Source: Armigeres subalbatus (Eukaryota > Arthropoda > Insecta > Diptera > Culicidae). Taken from it: a stretch of 64,000 nt of DNA. A program made the position numbers and the translations under genes. The stretch covers positions 382,378,654-382,442,653 of the forward strand of contig NC_085141.1 in NCBI RefSeq assembly GCF_024139115.2. Reading direction: 5' to 3'. Within the stretch, counting starts at the first letter, position 1. Each line of letters begins with the position of its first letter. Under the pieces are notes generated by a model. It had not been told where the DNA came from, made no database searches, and saw nothing but the letters and a program-made list of their open reading frames with translations. Positions 21,398-32,996 of the stretch are shown here, in pieces.

Positions 21398-22259
21398 TGA
21401 AGGATGCAAATTTTGTTTGCTCCCTTACTTCCGTCATTTTTTCCATCGGATTTTAAAAAAAATTGATTTGAAAAGCTTGTAAAGTGAAAGAGTGTAAAGT
21501 AATGTAAAGGTGGCTTTCGGCGCAGTTTCAGGAAGGAGGAAGTTACCGCCGTCAATCCGAAGAATAAAGGAAGGACTTTTCGTGAAGTCTTTCTCGAAGT
21601 CTCAAAGGAGTATGCAAAGTTTGATGTCCCATTAGCCCCGATAGCAGAGCAACGCTCAAGCATATAGAAGCATGATGGCGTTGCTAGGTGTGGCTAGGCG
21701 GTGACACAGAGGACCAACATACAGATGGATCCAAGGATCGTGGGTATCCAATGACGTGGGTTGGGTGTCCTCGGATATCAGATTTGAGAACCATACATGT
21801 GAGCTGACGGTAGGTCAATTCATGTCAGTGTGAGGTAAGTAGTTTTGGGGAACACGGAAATGGTGAGCACACATTCTGTCTTACCATTTTATGCAGTGCA
21901 GCATATGCCAATTCAAACAAAATCTCACAAAATCGGTTGAGGATATTTCTGCGTTTATATATTTACATTGATGTTCACATCTTAGGTATAAGCCATAATA
22001 ACTTTGTTTCGGTAGTAGTGTATGGTTCCGTTAATGCAAATAGCCCACCCGAAGTAGGTGATTCATAAAATGTAAACTTTATACCTTCTCTCAAATTGAT
22101 ATAGCTCAATTTTTACCAATTATGTTTTAATGTTTTAAGTACGATAGAAAAATCTCATATTGCATCATATGAAAATGTGACAGCATCATACACTTTGCGT
22201 TAGTTTTTATGTGTAAGAATGTAAATATACTCTTTTTACTGTGTTTCTATTTTTTTGTT

Positions 22260-22560
22260 ACACATATATTTTTTATTTTTTACTTTTTTGCTTTTACAAC
22301 AATTGGAAGGGAGGTCGGATTTTTTCTTTTTTGAAAGGGATGTTGGTTTTGATGCACATAGTTGGTTTTGCCATTGGAGGGTGTTTATTATGAGGTGTGC
22401 GAGGAGAGTTCGGCTGCCGGTGGGACTTGAACCCGCACTATTCCATTAAGAACACGGACGTATTACCAATTATACAACAGCTGCCCTTGCGAGAAAGCTG
22501 TCCCATAACCAGCTAGTAACGGTGGCATATGAGTCAATTCCCCGTATCCATCGAATCCTA
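22260..22560 (-). mobile_element. SINE-B copy (diverged), minus strand
   Basis: The T-rich start, then GATGCACATAGTTGGTTTTG and GGGTGTTTATTATGAG, match the SINE-B 3' body at 35.28-35.36 kb. These are followed by the tRNA-like core and the AACCAGCTAGTAACGG 5' flank shared by all SINE-B copies. Confidence 0.7.
22412..22484 (-). ncRNA. 73-nt tRNA-like domain of SINE-B (loop reads UCU)
   Basis: On the minus strand a cloverleaf can be drawn. The acceptor is GCAGCTG/CGGCAGC with one mismatch and one wobble. The D-stem is GTAT/ATAC and the anticodon stem TCCGT/ATGGA. The 7-base loop GTTCTTA puts UCU in the anticodon place. The T-stem loop is TTCAAGT with a strong box B (GGGTTCAAGTCCC). It is part of a repeat, so it is treated as pseudo-tRNA. 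Confidence 0.6.
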
Positions 22561-22769
22561 CTTTAGCAATATTTCACATCTTTTCTCTCTACCCAACTAT
22601 GTGTATCGAAATTGAACAACAGTCGATCGCGTTTGAATCACAAACATGTGTTTCTGCCTGTCGTATTGAGGCGGGTTTGCTTCTGCTACGACCATAGAGG
22701 CTTGTTTGCAGCCGTTTGATCATTTATCCATCCAGTAAGAATTCATCTGTTGATCAAAATTATTATCAT

Positions 22770-23215
22770 ATCAGGGGGGAAGGGGAATTTAATTTCTTTT
22801 TGCTCTTTTTTCGTTTCAGAGAGCGAGCAAAGGCGCTTAAACCTAGGCTATTAGCCAGGGCAAGGCTAATACCTTCGCCCCATCCGAGGAAAATCATCGG
22901 CAAGGATAATGGAGTGACATAAATTTCTTAGCAAAGTCACTCCCAACGTATTTCCACAAATCTTCTATCATTTGCTTATAATGATACTCCTAAACCACAT
23001 ACCCTACCCACCATCCAATTCCTTGACATCTATGAGGGCGTCGGTGAGTCGCTGGCCTCTCGTTAAGTAGATGTCGTATCATCATTTCCTTCCCTTTCCT
23101 AGTAACGGAGAAGATGGGCGTGGCCGGCAATGATAGCTTTCATGTTTTATCATTTTGGACCCCCAATTGGATTTCCATTGAATCCCAAATGGAAATCCAT
23201 AAGCAATTGGGGTAA
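22770..23215 (+). repeat. Dispersed repeat X, copy 1
   Basis: Begins near GGGGAAGGGGAATTTAATT and contains TTTCAGAGAGCGAGCAAAGG, GGCAAGGATAATGGAGTGAC and GAGGGCGTCGGTGAGTCGCT. It ends at ATCATTTTGGACCCCC, beside a hairpin (CCCCAATTGGATTTCCATT and its complement, about 23161-23216). The same sequence recurs at 25441-25511 plus 26936-27245. Non-coding, family unknown. Confidence 0.75.
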
Positions 23216-23320
23216 GAAAGGTAAAGAATATACATGACAACTATCAGTATGCAATCTACGAAATACTCCGTTACAACGCAACGCAACGCAACGCAACGCA
23301 TTCTAGAGTCCCTTCGAAAC

Positions 23321-24250
23321 CCGCAGAGGGTTACGGCAAGGTGATGGTCTTTCGTTTCTGCTATTCAACGTCGCTTTGGAGGGGGTAATACGAAGAACAG
23401 GGATTAACACGAGTAGTACAATTTTCAATAAGTTCGTCCAGCTATTTGGCTTCGCCGACGACATAGATATTATGGCACGTAGCTTTGAGAAGATGGAGGA
23501 AGCCTACATCAGACTGAAGAGGGAACCTAAGCGGATCGGACTAGTCATTAACACGTCGAAGACGAAGTACATGATAGGAAGAGGTTCAAGAGAAGACAAT
23601 GTGTGCCACCCACCGCGAGTTTGCATCGATGGTGATGAAATCGAGGTAGTAGAAGAATTTGTGTACTTAGGCTCACTGGTGACTGCCGAAAATGACACTA
23701 GCAGAGAAATTCGGAGAATCATGGCAGGAAATCGTACGTACTTCGGACTCCGCAAGACGCTCCGATCGAATAGAATTCGCAGCCGTACCAAACTGACAAT
23801 CTATAAAACGCTCATTAGAACGGTAGTCCTCTACGGACACGAGTCCTGGACAATGCTCGTGGAGGACCAACGCGCACTTGGAGTTTTCGAAAGGAAAGTG
23901 CTGCGTACCATCTATGGTGGGTGCAGATGGCGGACGGTACGTGGAGGAGGCGAATGAACCACGAGTTGCATGAGCTGCTAGGAGAACCATCCATCGTTCA
24001 CACTGCGAAAATCGGACGACTGCGGTGGGCCGGGCAAGTAGCAAGAATGTCGGACAGTAACCCGGTGAAAATGGTTCTCGACAACGATCCGACGGGCACA
24101 AGAAGGCGAGGTGCGCAGCGGGCAAGGTGGATCGATCAGGTGGAAGATGACTTGCGGACCCTCCGTAGACTGCGTGGTTGGCGACGTGTAGCCATGGACC
24201 GAGTCGAATGGAGAAGATCGCACAGGCTACTTCGGCCTTAGTCTGAATAA
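23321..24250 (+). pseudogene. RTE-type LINE copy 2, RT palm/thumb and C-terminus
   Basis: Continues copy 2 with motif B (about 23325-23375), the catalytic FADDIDIMA (near 23453) and a thumb (KTKYMIGRGSRE). A single-base loss near 23920 (GGGTGCAGATGG versus GGGGTGCAGATGG elsewhere) moves the frame to 23921-24241. That frame carries the C-terminal QMADGTWRRRMNHELHELLG and the DPTGTRRRGAQRARW block. The 3' end reads CTTAGTCTGAATAAATAATA, the same short tail as the other RTE copies. Confidence 0.9.
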
Positions 24251-24269
24251 ATAATAATAATATAAAAAT

Positions 24270-24590
24270 GGGGGTCCCGTAGCGTAGTTGGCTACACGTT
24301 CACCTCACAAGCGGATGGTCATGGGTTCGATTCCCAGCCCCTCCATCAAACCCTCGTCAGTCGCCGGTTCCGCAGCCATATGGTGGCGTTTTGGGATACG
24401 CGCCTTACCGTCACGGCTGCCTGATGACGACTGACAACTTGTTCTTCCCGGAGGCATTCCTCCAACGTTACCCGGATAAATGGCAACCGTACAATCAAAT
24501 ATACTATATTAACAATATAGTTCACTCTGGCTGATTCCAACCGACAACACAGTAGCGACGCGGTGTCACAAAGGGCAAGCAATGTAATAA
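24270..24590 (+). mobile_element. tRNA-Val-like SINE at RTE tail
   Basis: The head (24270-24345) resembles tRNA-Val: box A TAGCGTAGTTGG, D-stem GTAG/CTAC, anticodon loop CTCACAA with CAC in the anticodon place, and box B GGGTTCGATTCCC. The acceptor stem pairs poorly, so it is a SINE head rather than a working tRNA gene. The body runs to about 24590. It starts in the ATAATAAT tail of RTE copy 2. Confidence 0.75.
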
Positions 24591-25440
24591 AGAGACCTTC
24601 CGAGGGGTGTTTAAAAGTAGAATGCAATATGCAGTATAACATGTCGAAATAATATGCTAGAAATTATCCTTGGACCCCATTTTGATACCTTAGTTAGAAA
24701 ATAAAATTTTAAAAATATTTAATTCAAATAGTTAAACATTGTAAATTAAGTGTAATTTTTGCAATTATGGCACCCCTTGGCTATCGTTTTCAGGCGTTAG
24801 TTACCCTTTGTGACGCAAGATGGTGTGATTATGCTGTCCGTTGCCTAATATATGGAGATTTATGAAGTGAGCTATATTGTTAATATATTATATTTGGTAC
24901 AATGCAACGATCATTGGATACACGACATGGACAAACAGACACAATAACTCACAATGAAGATGGACTGGCAACGACAACAACGATTTATGTAAATCTAAAA
25001 ATAGATTATGTGCGGATTCTGTAGAGCAGGATATCACAGTAGCGGTTAAGTAACACAGAGTGCCTAACAAATAAATCAAGGAATAAAAAACATAATATAT
25101 AAAAAAATAGTACAGTTGAAGAATTCTTTCCCAAAATGATTCACTTTTAGGTTGGATTTTGAAAAACATATTATTTATGTTTTTTGATCACAAAGAATGT
25201 ATATGCGAAATTTCAGGGTAATTTAAAAATACAAAACTGAAATCTCAAAAAAATCATGATTTCACAGAGAATTGCTCATATTTAATTTCTTCACTCATTG
25301 TGTACATCAGAACGAATGTTTAAAGTGATATTCTGTTTATGATGCACTGCGTGTCAAGTCACAGAGTTGGTTTTCATTTATTACAACAATATGTTCTTAT
25401 ATGATTATGACTTTATAATTTAAATATAATCAAACAAATA
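24591..25440. other. AT-rich spacer
   Basis: No gene recognised. About 25160-25280 (TTTTTTGATCACAAAGAATG, then ACAGAGAATTGCTCATA) has a diverged relative at about 29485-29565. Confidence 0.4.
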
Positions 25441-25511
25441 GGGGAAAGTGGCATTTAATACCTTTAACTTTTTTTTCATTTCAGAGAGCAAAAATGGCGC
25501 TTAAACCGAGG
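25441..25511 (+). repeat. Repeat X copy 2, left part
   Basis: TTTCAGAGAGCAAAAATGGC, then GCTTAAACCGAGGCT, matches repeat X at 22.8 kb. The LINE at 25512 is inserted after GAGGCT, and the repeat resumes at 26936 with GTTAGCCAGGGCAAG. Confidence 0.75.
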
Positions 25512-26935
25512 CTCCCTGAACTATGGAAAACGGCCGCCATCACTCCGATATTTAAATCGGGTGACAAACACGTAGTCGAAAACTACCGAGGTATATCTAT
25601 TTTATGCTGCTTGGGAAAAGTCTTCGAAGAGCTTGTCCATAACGTATTGTACGCCACATCCCAGCCACTGCTATCCGATTATCAACACGGTTTTGTGAAG
25701 AAGCGATCGACCACATCGAACCTAATGTCGTATGAGAATTATATTTCGAAAGAGATCGAGGCTCGACATCAAGTAGATGCAATATATTTCGACTTCTCTA
25801 AGGCCTTCGACAAAGTTCCCCACGAGCTCACTATCCAGAAATTCAAATATCTGGGTTTTCCCGACTGGATAACGCAATGGCTGCACTCATATTTAAGTGG
25901 AAGAAAGGCCTTCGTCAGATTGAATAGCTCTCGCTCACGCGCGTTTACCATTACGTCCTGTGTCCCGCAAGGAAGTGTACTTGGACCTTAAATCTTTGTA
26001 CTGTTTATAAACGACCTATGTAGTCGGCTAAAATCGGGCCAGTTACTGTATGCTGACGACCTAAAAATATTTAAAGTAATCTCATCGCATCTCGATTGTT
26101 GTGCGCTTCAAGCCGATATAGACGAACTCCAACTGTGGTGATCGGAAAATGGAATGGCTCTCAACATAAGCAAATGCAAAACAATATCGTTTTCTCGCCG
26201 AAATACACGTATCGAAAATGGGTATACGATAGGTTCCACTCAATTAGAACGTGTAGATTTGATCCGCGATTTGGGGGTGACCATTGATACCAAGCTTCGT
26301 TTTAATGAGCACATCAGCCTGACTACCGCGAAAGCATTTGCTGCATTGGGTTTCATTCGTCGAAATACAAAGGACTTCACGGACATCTATGCGCTCAAAG
26401 CACTGTACTGTTCAACGGTGCGATGTATCTTGGAGTATGCAGTATGTGTGTGGTCCCCATACCACGTGACACAAGCTATCCGGATTGAAAAGGTTCAACG
26501 ATGTTTCATCAGATACGCCCTCCGTCGGCTTACCTTGAATGATCCTGTAAACCTCCCGGACTATTCCAGTCGCTGCAAACTTATAGGCCTGGAGACACTT
26601 GCGCTTCGTCGGACTAATCTGCAAAGGCTGTTTGTTTTTGACATTTAAAAAAAATGTCGTGCGGTGTCCATATTTATTGCAAAACGTTACGTTTTACGCT
26701 CCTTCTCGGCATCTGCGTGAACGCGATCTTACTATGATTCAGCGTCACAAGACGTCATATGGTTTTAACAACCCTCTGGAAAACTGTTTTCGGTCGTTTA
26801 ATAGTGCAATTGCTGTATTTGATTTTAATGTGTCTAAACTAGTTTTTAAGAATAGAATAAGAAATATTAGATAAGAAGCAGTCTGAGGAGTTTTATAATT
26901 CAAGACGAAGAAATAAATAAATAAAATAAATAAAT
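25512..26935 (+). pseudogene. Jockey/CR1-like LINE reverse transcriptase, second lineage
   Basis: 5'-truncated reverse transcriptase with few lesions: PELWKTAAITPIFKSGDKH, motif A (IYFDFSKAFDKVPHEL near 25783), motif B (CVPQGSVLGP near 25960), then a stop (TAA at 25989-25991). The catalytic YADDLKIF lies near 26050. A TGA near 26141 and a shift at 26154 precede the thumb and C-terminal region (MALNISKCKTISFSRR; KALYCSTVRCILEYAVCVWS). The 3' end is an AAATA-rich tail at about 26906-26934. It sits inside repeat X. Substitution load is low compared with the LINE at 11 kb, so it is probably a younger insertion. Confidence 0.88.
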
Positions 26936-27245
26936 AGTTAGCCAGGGCAAGTTTAATAGCTTCGCCCCACCCCAGCAAAATCATCAATGGAGTGACACAA
27001 ATTTCTTAGCATTGTCACTCCCAGCGTACATATATTCAAACTTGTTATATCATTTGCTTATGATGATACTCTTAAACTATGTGCCCTACCAACCATCCAA
27101 CTCCTTGACATCTATGAGGGCGTCGGTGAGTCGCTGGCATCTCTTTAAGTAGATGTCATATCATCATTTCCTTCCCTTCCCTAGTAACGGAGAAGATGGG
27201 CATGACCAGCAATGGTAGCTTTCATGCTTTATCATTTTGGACCTC
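26936..27245 (+). repeat. Repeat X copy 2, right part
   Basis: Continues repeat X (GTTAGCCAGGGCAAG, GAGGGCGTCGGTGAGTCGCT, GAGAAGATGGGCATGACC) to ATCATTTTGGACCTCC, at about the same end as copy 1. Confidence 0.75.
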
Positions 27246-28365
27246 CAACAAATCATCAAACGCATCCCCGTGTAAAAAAGAATCGGGTGTACTCTTCAAA
27301 AATTCAGACCTTCCGTATTTGCGAAAAGCTTTGAAGGCATCAAATTTCTCAGAAAACAACTTAGTACATTCATCGCTTCAAATTTTTGACCCAGTGTCAT
27401 GTATTTATATATGAAGTTAAAAATAAATGAATGCCTACACAGAAAAAAAAACCGTGGTAAAAACTACTATTTTGTAGACTACGCTCTGCATTTAAAACTA
27501 CCATGAAATTTCAGTTAATTTTACCATGGATGGCTTCAGAGAAATTCAGTTCATGTGATAATATTCCGCATGGGCCACAGTTGATTTTTACTGCGCGCAT
27601 GGTAAAATCAAACGGGTTTATTTTCTGCTAAAAATCGTCGGTGCATATTCTTAAAATAACCCTCGGAATGGTAGTTTCGACTGTAATATTTTGTTGCGTG
27701 TACATAAGTAGTTGGTTCAATAGTTGACTCAATTATTGATACATGTTTTATTTATTTGTGAGCAAAACACTATTTTTCGAACTATTTTACGCAGGGCTCC
27801 CGGATAAAACAGTACCATAGGCTCAATAGTGTAAACAATTGGATTACCATATGCTCTACGGTATACAATAGGATATATTGTTTTTTGATGGTTGCACATA
27901 TTGTATCAACACCGTGGATATAATACGTCAACATAGTTCTCTAATGTAACAGTACTTGCAATTGTTTTTGGAACATTTTAGTACATAAGTTTTAATCATT
28001 GATAACTTATGAAAACTTTGTTCAAAATGCTAAATAATATTTACCCCATTGCGTAAAATATGCATTATTTTTCTCAAAATGTCATTGTTGAACGTTAAAG
28101 CCATCATAATCAAGAAATCCAAAATCGTATTGTTTTACTATAAAAATACAATTAAATCTAAGGTAACACGAACGGTTTTCTTCGGATATTTCAACAATAT
28201 ATTTACGATACACTCTATTGTTTGGAAAAAAAAGTGTATGAAAAAATCTCAGATTTTGTATAGTTACGATACTTAACAACCCGTACGTTCTAATGCGAAA
28301 ACTTCATTTACAATTAATTGAATGTTTCATAACAATAAATTCTAATGTAATTCTATTATATTGTC
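27246..28365. other. AT-rich spacer, possible MITE at 27437-27710
   Basis: TACACAGAAAAAAAAACCGT and the complement of the end near 27705 (TACACGCAACAAAATATT) look like weak terminal inverted repeats enclosing words such as CATGGTAAAAT. I could not resolve a target duplication. The rest is unassigned. Confidence 0.35.
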
Positions 28366-29286
28366 TACACGGATAAAATTAGAAACTCATTAATGGGTAG
28401 AATTTCACTCATTTAATAGAATAAGTGGATTTACTCATTAAATGAGTAAACATGGTTTTACTCATTAATGAGTAAACATTATATACGTCAAAAAATGTGG
28501 AAAATTTACTCACTTTTGAGAACGAAATGGATTGTTAAAATGGGTAATAAAACCCCATTTTTGGGAATAAAAATTTTATGCCGAACAAAATAATTATCTG
28601 AAAAGAGAAAACATCTTAACAAGTAATACAAAATCAAATAGTACATTTATTGATATCTCAATTACAAATGCATGTTTTGTACAATTTTTCTTCGAAATAT
28701 TATAATATTATATAATCTCATTTCGGATATGGCGGTCGATTACATGATAGCTCAACGCAGCTGATAACAGATGATTCATCCAAAAATAAAGGAAATATTT
28801 TGATCTGCATTGGTACAGCCTTTCCGTTGAGTTATAACTTCGAATAAACCCGTATACTCCTTCTCATAATTGGTTGATTTAACTTCGGTTAGAATTACAC
28901 AGATGCTATTCTAGAATGAAATGTGTTTTGTTGTGTTTTATTCAAAGACTGGAATAATAAACAAATCAAATTTCTACTTACCAAACCTTCCATTGCTTTA
29001 AGCGCTGCAACAACACTCGATTAAATGCCTAGTATTTATTATTTTCATTAATTTAATAAACGAAGACATTTTGGATACGATCTTGTATTGAAAATAAAAC
29101 GAAGTCTTTTTTCACCCATTTATGAGTAATTGATACCACTTTTCAATCGATAACATCATTGTTGGAATGGGTGAATTTTCACTCATTCTAAGTTGTCAGA
29201 ATTCCCCCACTTTTTGACAGTTACATACAATAACTTAAAATGAGTACTTTTTTACTCATTAATGAGTTTCCGAGTTTATCCGTGTA
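28366..29286. mobile_element. 0.92 kb non-autonomous DNA transposon, TA target
   Basis: The ends TACACGGATAAAATTAGAAA and (complement of the right end) TACACGGATAAACTCGGAAA form inverted repeats continuing through CTCATTAATGRGTA. Both are bounded by TA. Subterminal repeats of ACTCATTAATGAGT recur at 28379-28470 and 29240-29270. No transposase. The TA target suggests the Tc1/mariner-type group. Confidence 0.8.
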
Positions 29287-30448
29287 CAGTATAATCTAAG
29301 GTCAATTTATTGTTTTTATAGTAATGTTACAATAAATTGTATTGTTTTTCTATAATATTTTTTATTCGGGCTGCTACGATTTTATATTCCGTCTCTTAAA
29401 TCATTACCCTTATTAAAAGTGTTCTTGCTTTGACTCTTTCCAAGAGTTAGGCTAGACGCGTCCCAAGGATGATAAAATTATTTTTTTGATCACACGGAAT
29501 TTATATGCAAAGTATCAAAAGTACAAAAATTACCTTTGAATTAACAGAGATTTGCTCATAATAGGGTTTCTTATCCCATTCCCATTCTTATCCTGCATTA
29601 CTTAATTGATATTTACGACAAGGAGCAACTTTTCCAGAATTTTGTGGGCCGTGCAATACTGCAATGTGGTTCACCTCTGTTTAAAAAATAGCTATTCTTG
29701 CTACACATTGTTCGAAAAAGCTTTTATTTGATTTAAATTAACAAGGTGTAGGACTCATTTCAGTCACAGCGATGGCTTTTCCGGCATACCCCAAGGCATA
29801 CGCAATATTTTACTCAATCTCTCAACAACTTACTTGCATTCTCTCTCTCTCGGGACGGTAGAAAATGCGAAGACTTCCTAGACTTAGTAAAAAAAAATAT
29901 GCACGTTCCACGACACCGCACAGCTGGCACAGCAAGCCAAAAACGTGCGTTTTTATTATTTGCGTGCAAACAGTTTTTGAGAGCAGATTCCATTTCGATC
30001 AGCCTCAAAGCTGTAACATAATTTATTTATTATTCATTTACATTATAAACTCATAGTTTTAATCTTACATTCTAGTATTATTAACTAGCGGACCTTTTTT
30101 CCTAAAATACGAGTTACTTTAAATTTCTTCAACTGTTTAAATATATTTTCCAACACATTAAAAAAAGAATTTTGTCCTGTCAAAACGTTTACCAATTTGG
30201 ATCCAAATATGTACAGAGCATCGAGCGAAATAATTAAAATGATTAAACGATAGGGTGGTCCATGAATATATTAAAAAATGACTTTTATACTAATATGAGT
30301 CACCTTAATGTTTGTCAAATCAATATTTCCTCCGAATACCTTCTATTAAAATAGAGTGCATTTGATAGTTGGATGTCTATACTTTCATATGGTTGGTGTT
30401 TAACCTGCCACTATTTGCCTCAATCTTTATGGACATAGTAAAATTGCA
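29287..30448. other. AT-rich spacer, nothing recognised
   Basis: No gene or clear element; small frames near 29814-30056 carry no known motif. Confidence 0.4.
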
Positions 30449-30694
30449 AGTTTCGACCATATTGATTCATAGGGTAAAAAACTGATTTTATAATATCTTG
30501 AAAACTACAACTCTTAGTGCACAAGTATATTCCGCAAACTTTTTTGTATTGGTAAAATACGCGTTTTTGCTGAATAAGTCATCAGTTCACAACCTATAGA
30601 ATTCAAGATATTTAAAAAATAAATTTTTGCCGAAAAATTCATGTTGGTATTACCGCAATAATTTTTTACCCTATGAATCAATATGGTCGAAACT
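30449..30694. mobile_element. 246-bp MITE with near-perfect 33-bp TIRs
   Basis: AGTTTCGACCATATTGATTC at 30449 is mirrored at 30662-30694, with the arm extending through ATAGGGTAAAAAA. The close arm match suggests a fairly recent copy. No coding capacity. Confidence 0.85.
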
Positions 30695-32941
30695 CAGGTG
30701 TGGCAAAATTAAAGATATATCTGAGCTCTGGTCAAATCTTCAGTAAAATAGGTTCACACGCAATCGAGATTTAGATCGAGAAAAGCGGCGAGTGGGCTTT
30801 TTATTATGCCGGTCACTGTACCTGTTCACTTTGTAGAACATGTCCATGTAGAAAAACACCAGTTTTCTTGAATATTTCTGGTTTTAGATACGATATTTTG
30901 AAATTTCATCATAACTCGCTACCGTTAAAAGATAGAAAGTTGGTATATTATACGAAGTTGTTTGTATTTTCAAGCTCTATCACTTTTGAAGCGGCTCAAA
31001 TTTTTTAAACGAAAATGAAAAAAAAATGTTTTTGGATCACCCTAACAGGCGAATTTTTAGGTCACCCCAATCTTCCAAAAGATAGCTTGTTTTTTCGTAA
31101 AATTTTCTTCCGAGGACACCACCTGTGTAAAACCAACCGTTTGTACGCATATAAAAAAACGCACGTTTTTGGCTTGCTGCGCCCACTGTGCAACGTGATG
31201 CCAGATGGTATTATTCATAATAATTTTTATTTGTTTGAGAAGATTTATTCATTTACCCAATTTCTTCCGAAAACTCAAAAAAAAATTTTTTTCCTTTTTG
31301 AAATCGAGATAATTATAAATAACATGATAGCGTCAACGTATTAGACAGTTTTCCTATGAACAATGAAGGATTATTTCCATACTTAAAAAGACTTCTGGCC
31401 TTTTGGCAGCACGATACGGCTAAAACTTCTTGGGCGGAGGTGATTTTTTGTTCGGTTTGAGGATACGTTTTCAAATGTATTCTAATTTGTTTTTATCAGT
31501 TCTAGTTTCACAAACAATTAGAAAATATTGAAGTGCGTGAGTTTAGAATTATTGTGTAGTGATTAACAGCTTCAAGCAATGGTTGTGTCGAGCACTGTGA
31601 CGATTTACAGGTAAATGTTTATTTGATGATATCGTTTTGAAAAAGTGGAAAAATCACTCCTGCTAAGTGGTGTTGCAACGAAGAGCGCAAGTTTGAAATC
31701 TAAAATTTTTATTGTCCATAATTGGATCAATTTGGAGTAAAATAAATGGTTGAAGAATATCGAGTATTGTGCTAGATGAATAGGAGACTTTTGAAAAATT
31801 ATCTATCATAATCCTACAGAAACAGTAATAAAAACAGTATAAATCATTTGTTTCCTGTGCAGAGAGCCGGGAATCGGGTATATAGGCCCAAGTAGTGATT
31901 TACCCTACATGCTCATCAGCGCCCCTTGAAAACATGCCTAAAAATCATGAATTATCGATATTTATGTACTGAGGTTTGTATTTTTCGAATATGTCTCCTT
32001 AAACCTGTGATGTACGACTAACTTTTTACGATGAAATGGACAGTGGCCTCAAATCGTCGAGCTGAATTTATTAATGTATTACACTATGTATGGTACCGGA
32101 GTATTTTTTTTCATTTTCGGTTTTGGTGTTGGAGTGATCAATTAGACTTTGCGCTCACTTGATGTACGAGAAAGGCAAAACATTTAATTCAATTTGATAT
32201 CTGATGAGAAGGACTGACAGCTCATGTTGAGACCTTGGAATACCATCCACAGTTTCCACTCGCTTTTGACCATTCTAACGCATTCAAAGCGGTGAGTGCG
32301 ATTTAAATTTTAATAAAACAGGAAGTGTCGCCTTTTTGGGTTGTCATTTCAATGACTGCTATAGCACAAATATATATAATGATGAGCTTCCCCTGCCACT
32401 GCTGAACAAAGTCTACGAGCCGAGCGAAGTTCATCATCGAAGTCGCTTGTTACCTGCTCTATGCACCTTTCTACGACGTAGAAGGGCATTTAAATATTTA
32501 TGTAAGCTCTTATATCTAGAATGACATTCGGACGGGTTTAAGCACATCCGGTTCAGTTCTATCGTTGCGTGCGAACATTAGCATGAAAGGGTGAGCAATG
32601 TATTACATTAATTTTGTTTCGGTAATTATTTTTGTACAAAATTCAAATGATAGGAAATCATTATTTTGACAAACATTTGTTTTATTTTGGAGCTATGGAA
32701 GAAATACTAAAAAATATGTGTATTTTTGGTAATAGTGGTATGAGTGAAAGGTTCAAACTGTTTAATTTATAACAATTGATAGGAACATATTTCCTGTGAT
32801 GTAAATATATTGGCAGAAAGATGTTCTTCTCTACTTTTCAGGAAAAATATTGTTGATACTTCAAAATATTGTTTTCTTTTCAAAATCGCTTCCTCCATTA
32901 ACTGGTACATGGACAAGTAATAGTGGTACTAGCTAACTTCT
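30695..32941. other. AT-rich spacer, nothing recognised
   Basis: No domain-bearing frame; a 109-codon frame at 31015-31344 is low in information and not recognised. Confidence 0.4.
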
Positions 32942-32996
32942 GTTCCTATAATAGTGAATCCCATTGGTTTCTTATGGGATTCACTATTATAGGAAC
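32942..32996. repeat. Perfect 23-bp hairpin
   Basis: GTTCCTATAATAGTGAATCC plus CAT (32942-32964) is perfectly complementary to 32974-32996 around a 9-base loop. ACTATTATTGG words recur at 32730-32760 and 33000-33220, so it may be the core of a larger old element. Confidence 0.85.

Larger units (their letters stand above)
21398..23297 (+). mobile_element. 1.9 kb insertion in RTE copy 2, 23-bp TSD
   Basis: A 23-bp word (GCATTCTAGAG...TTCGAAAC) occurs at 21375-21397 and again at 23298-23320, and the RTE coding sequence continues directly after the second copy. The insert ends with about five AACGC pentamers (about 23273-23297), which looks like a retroelement 3' tail. The interior holds a SINE-B copy and a dispersed repeat. 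No reverse transcriptase is seen, so this is a non-autonomous or composite element of unknown family. Confidence 0.8.

Noticed and set aside
24270..24345. Functional tRNA-Val gene
   Set aside because: The acceptor stem pairs poorly, and a SINE body follows in place of a short pol III terminator.
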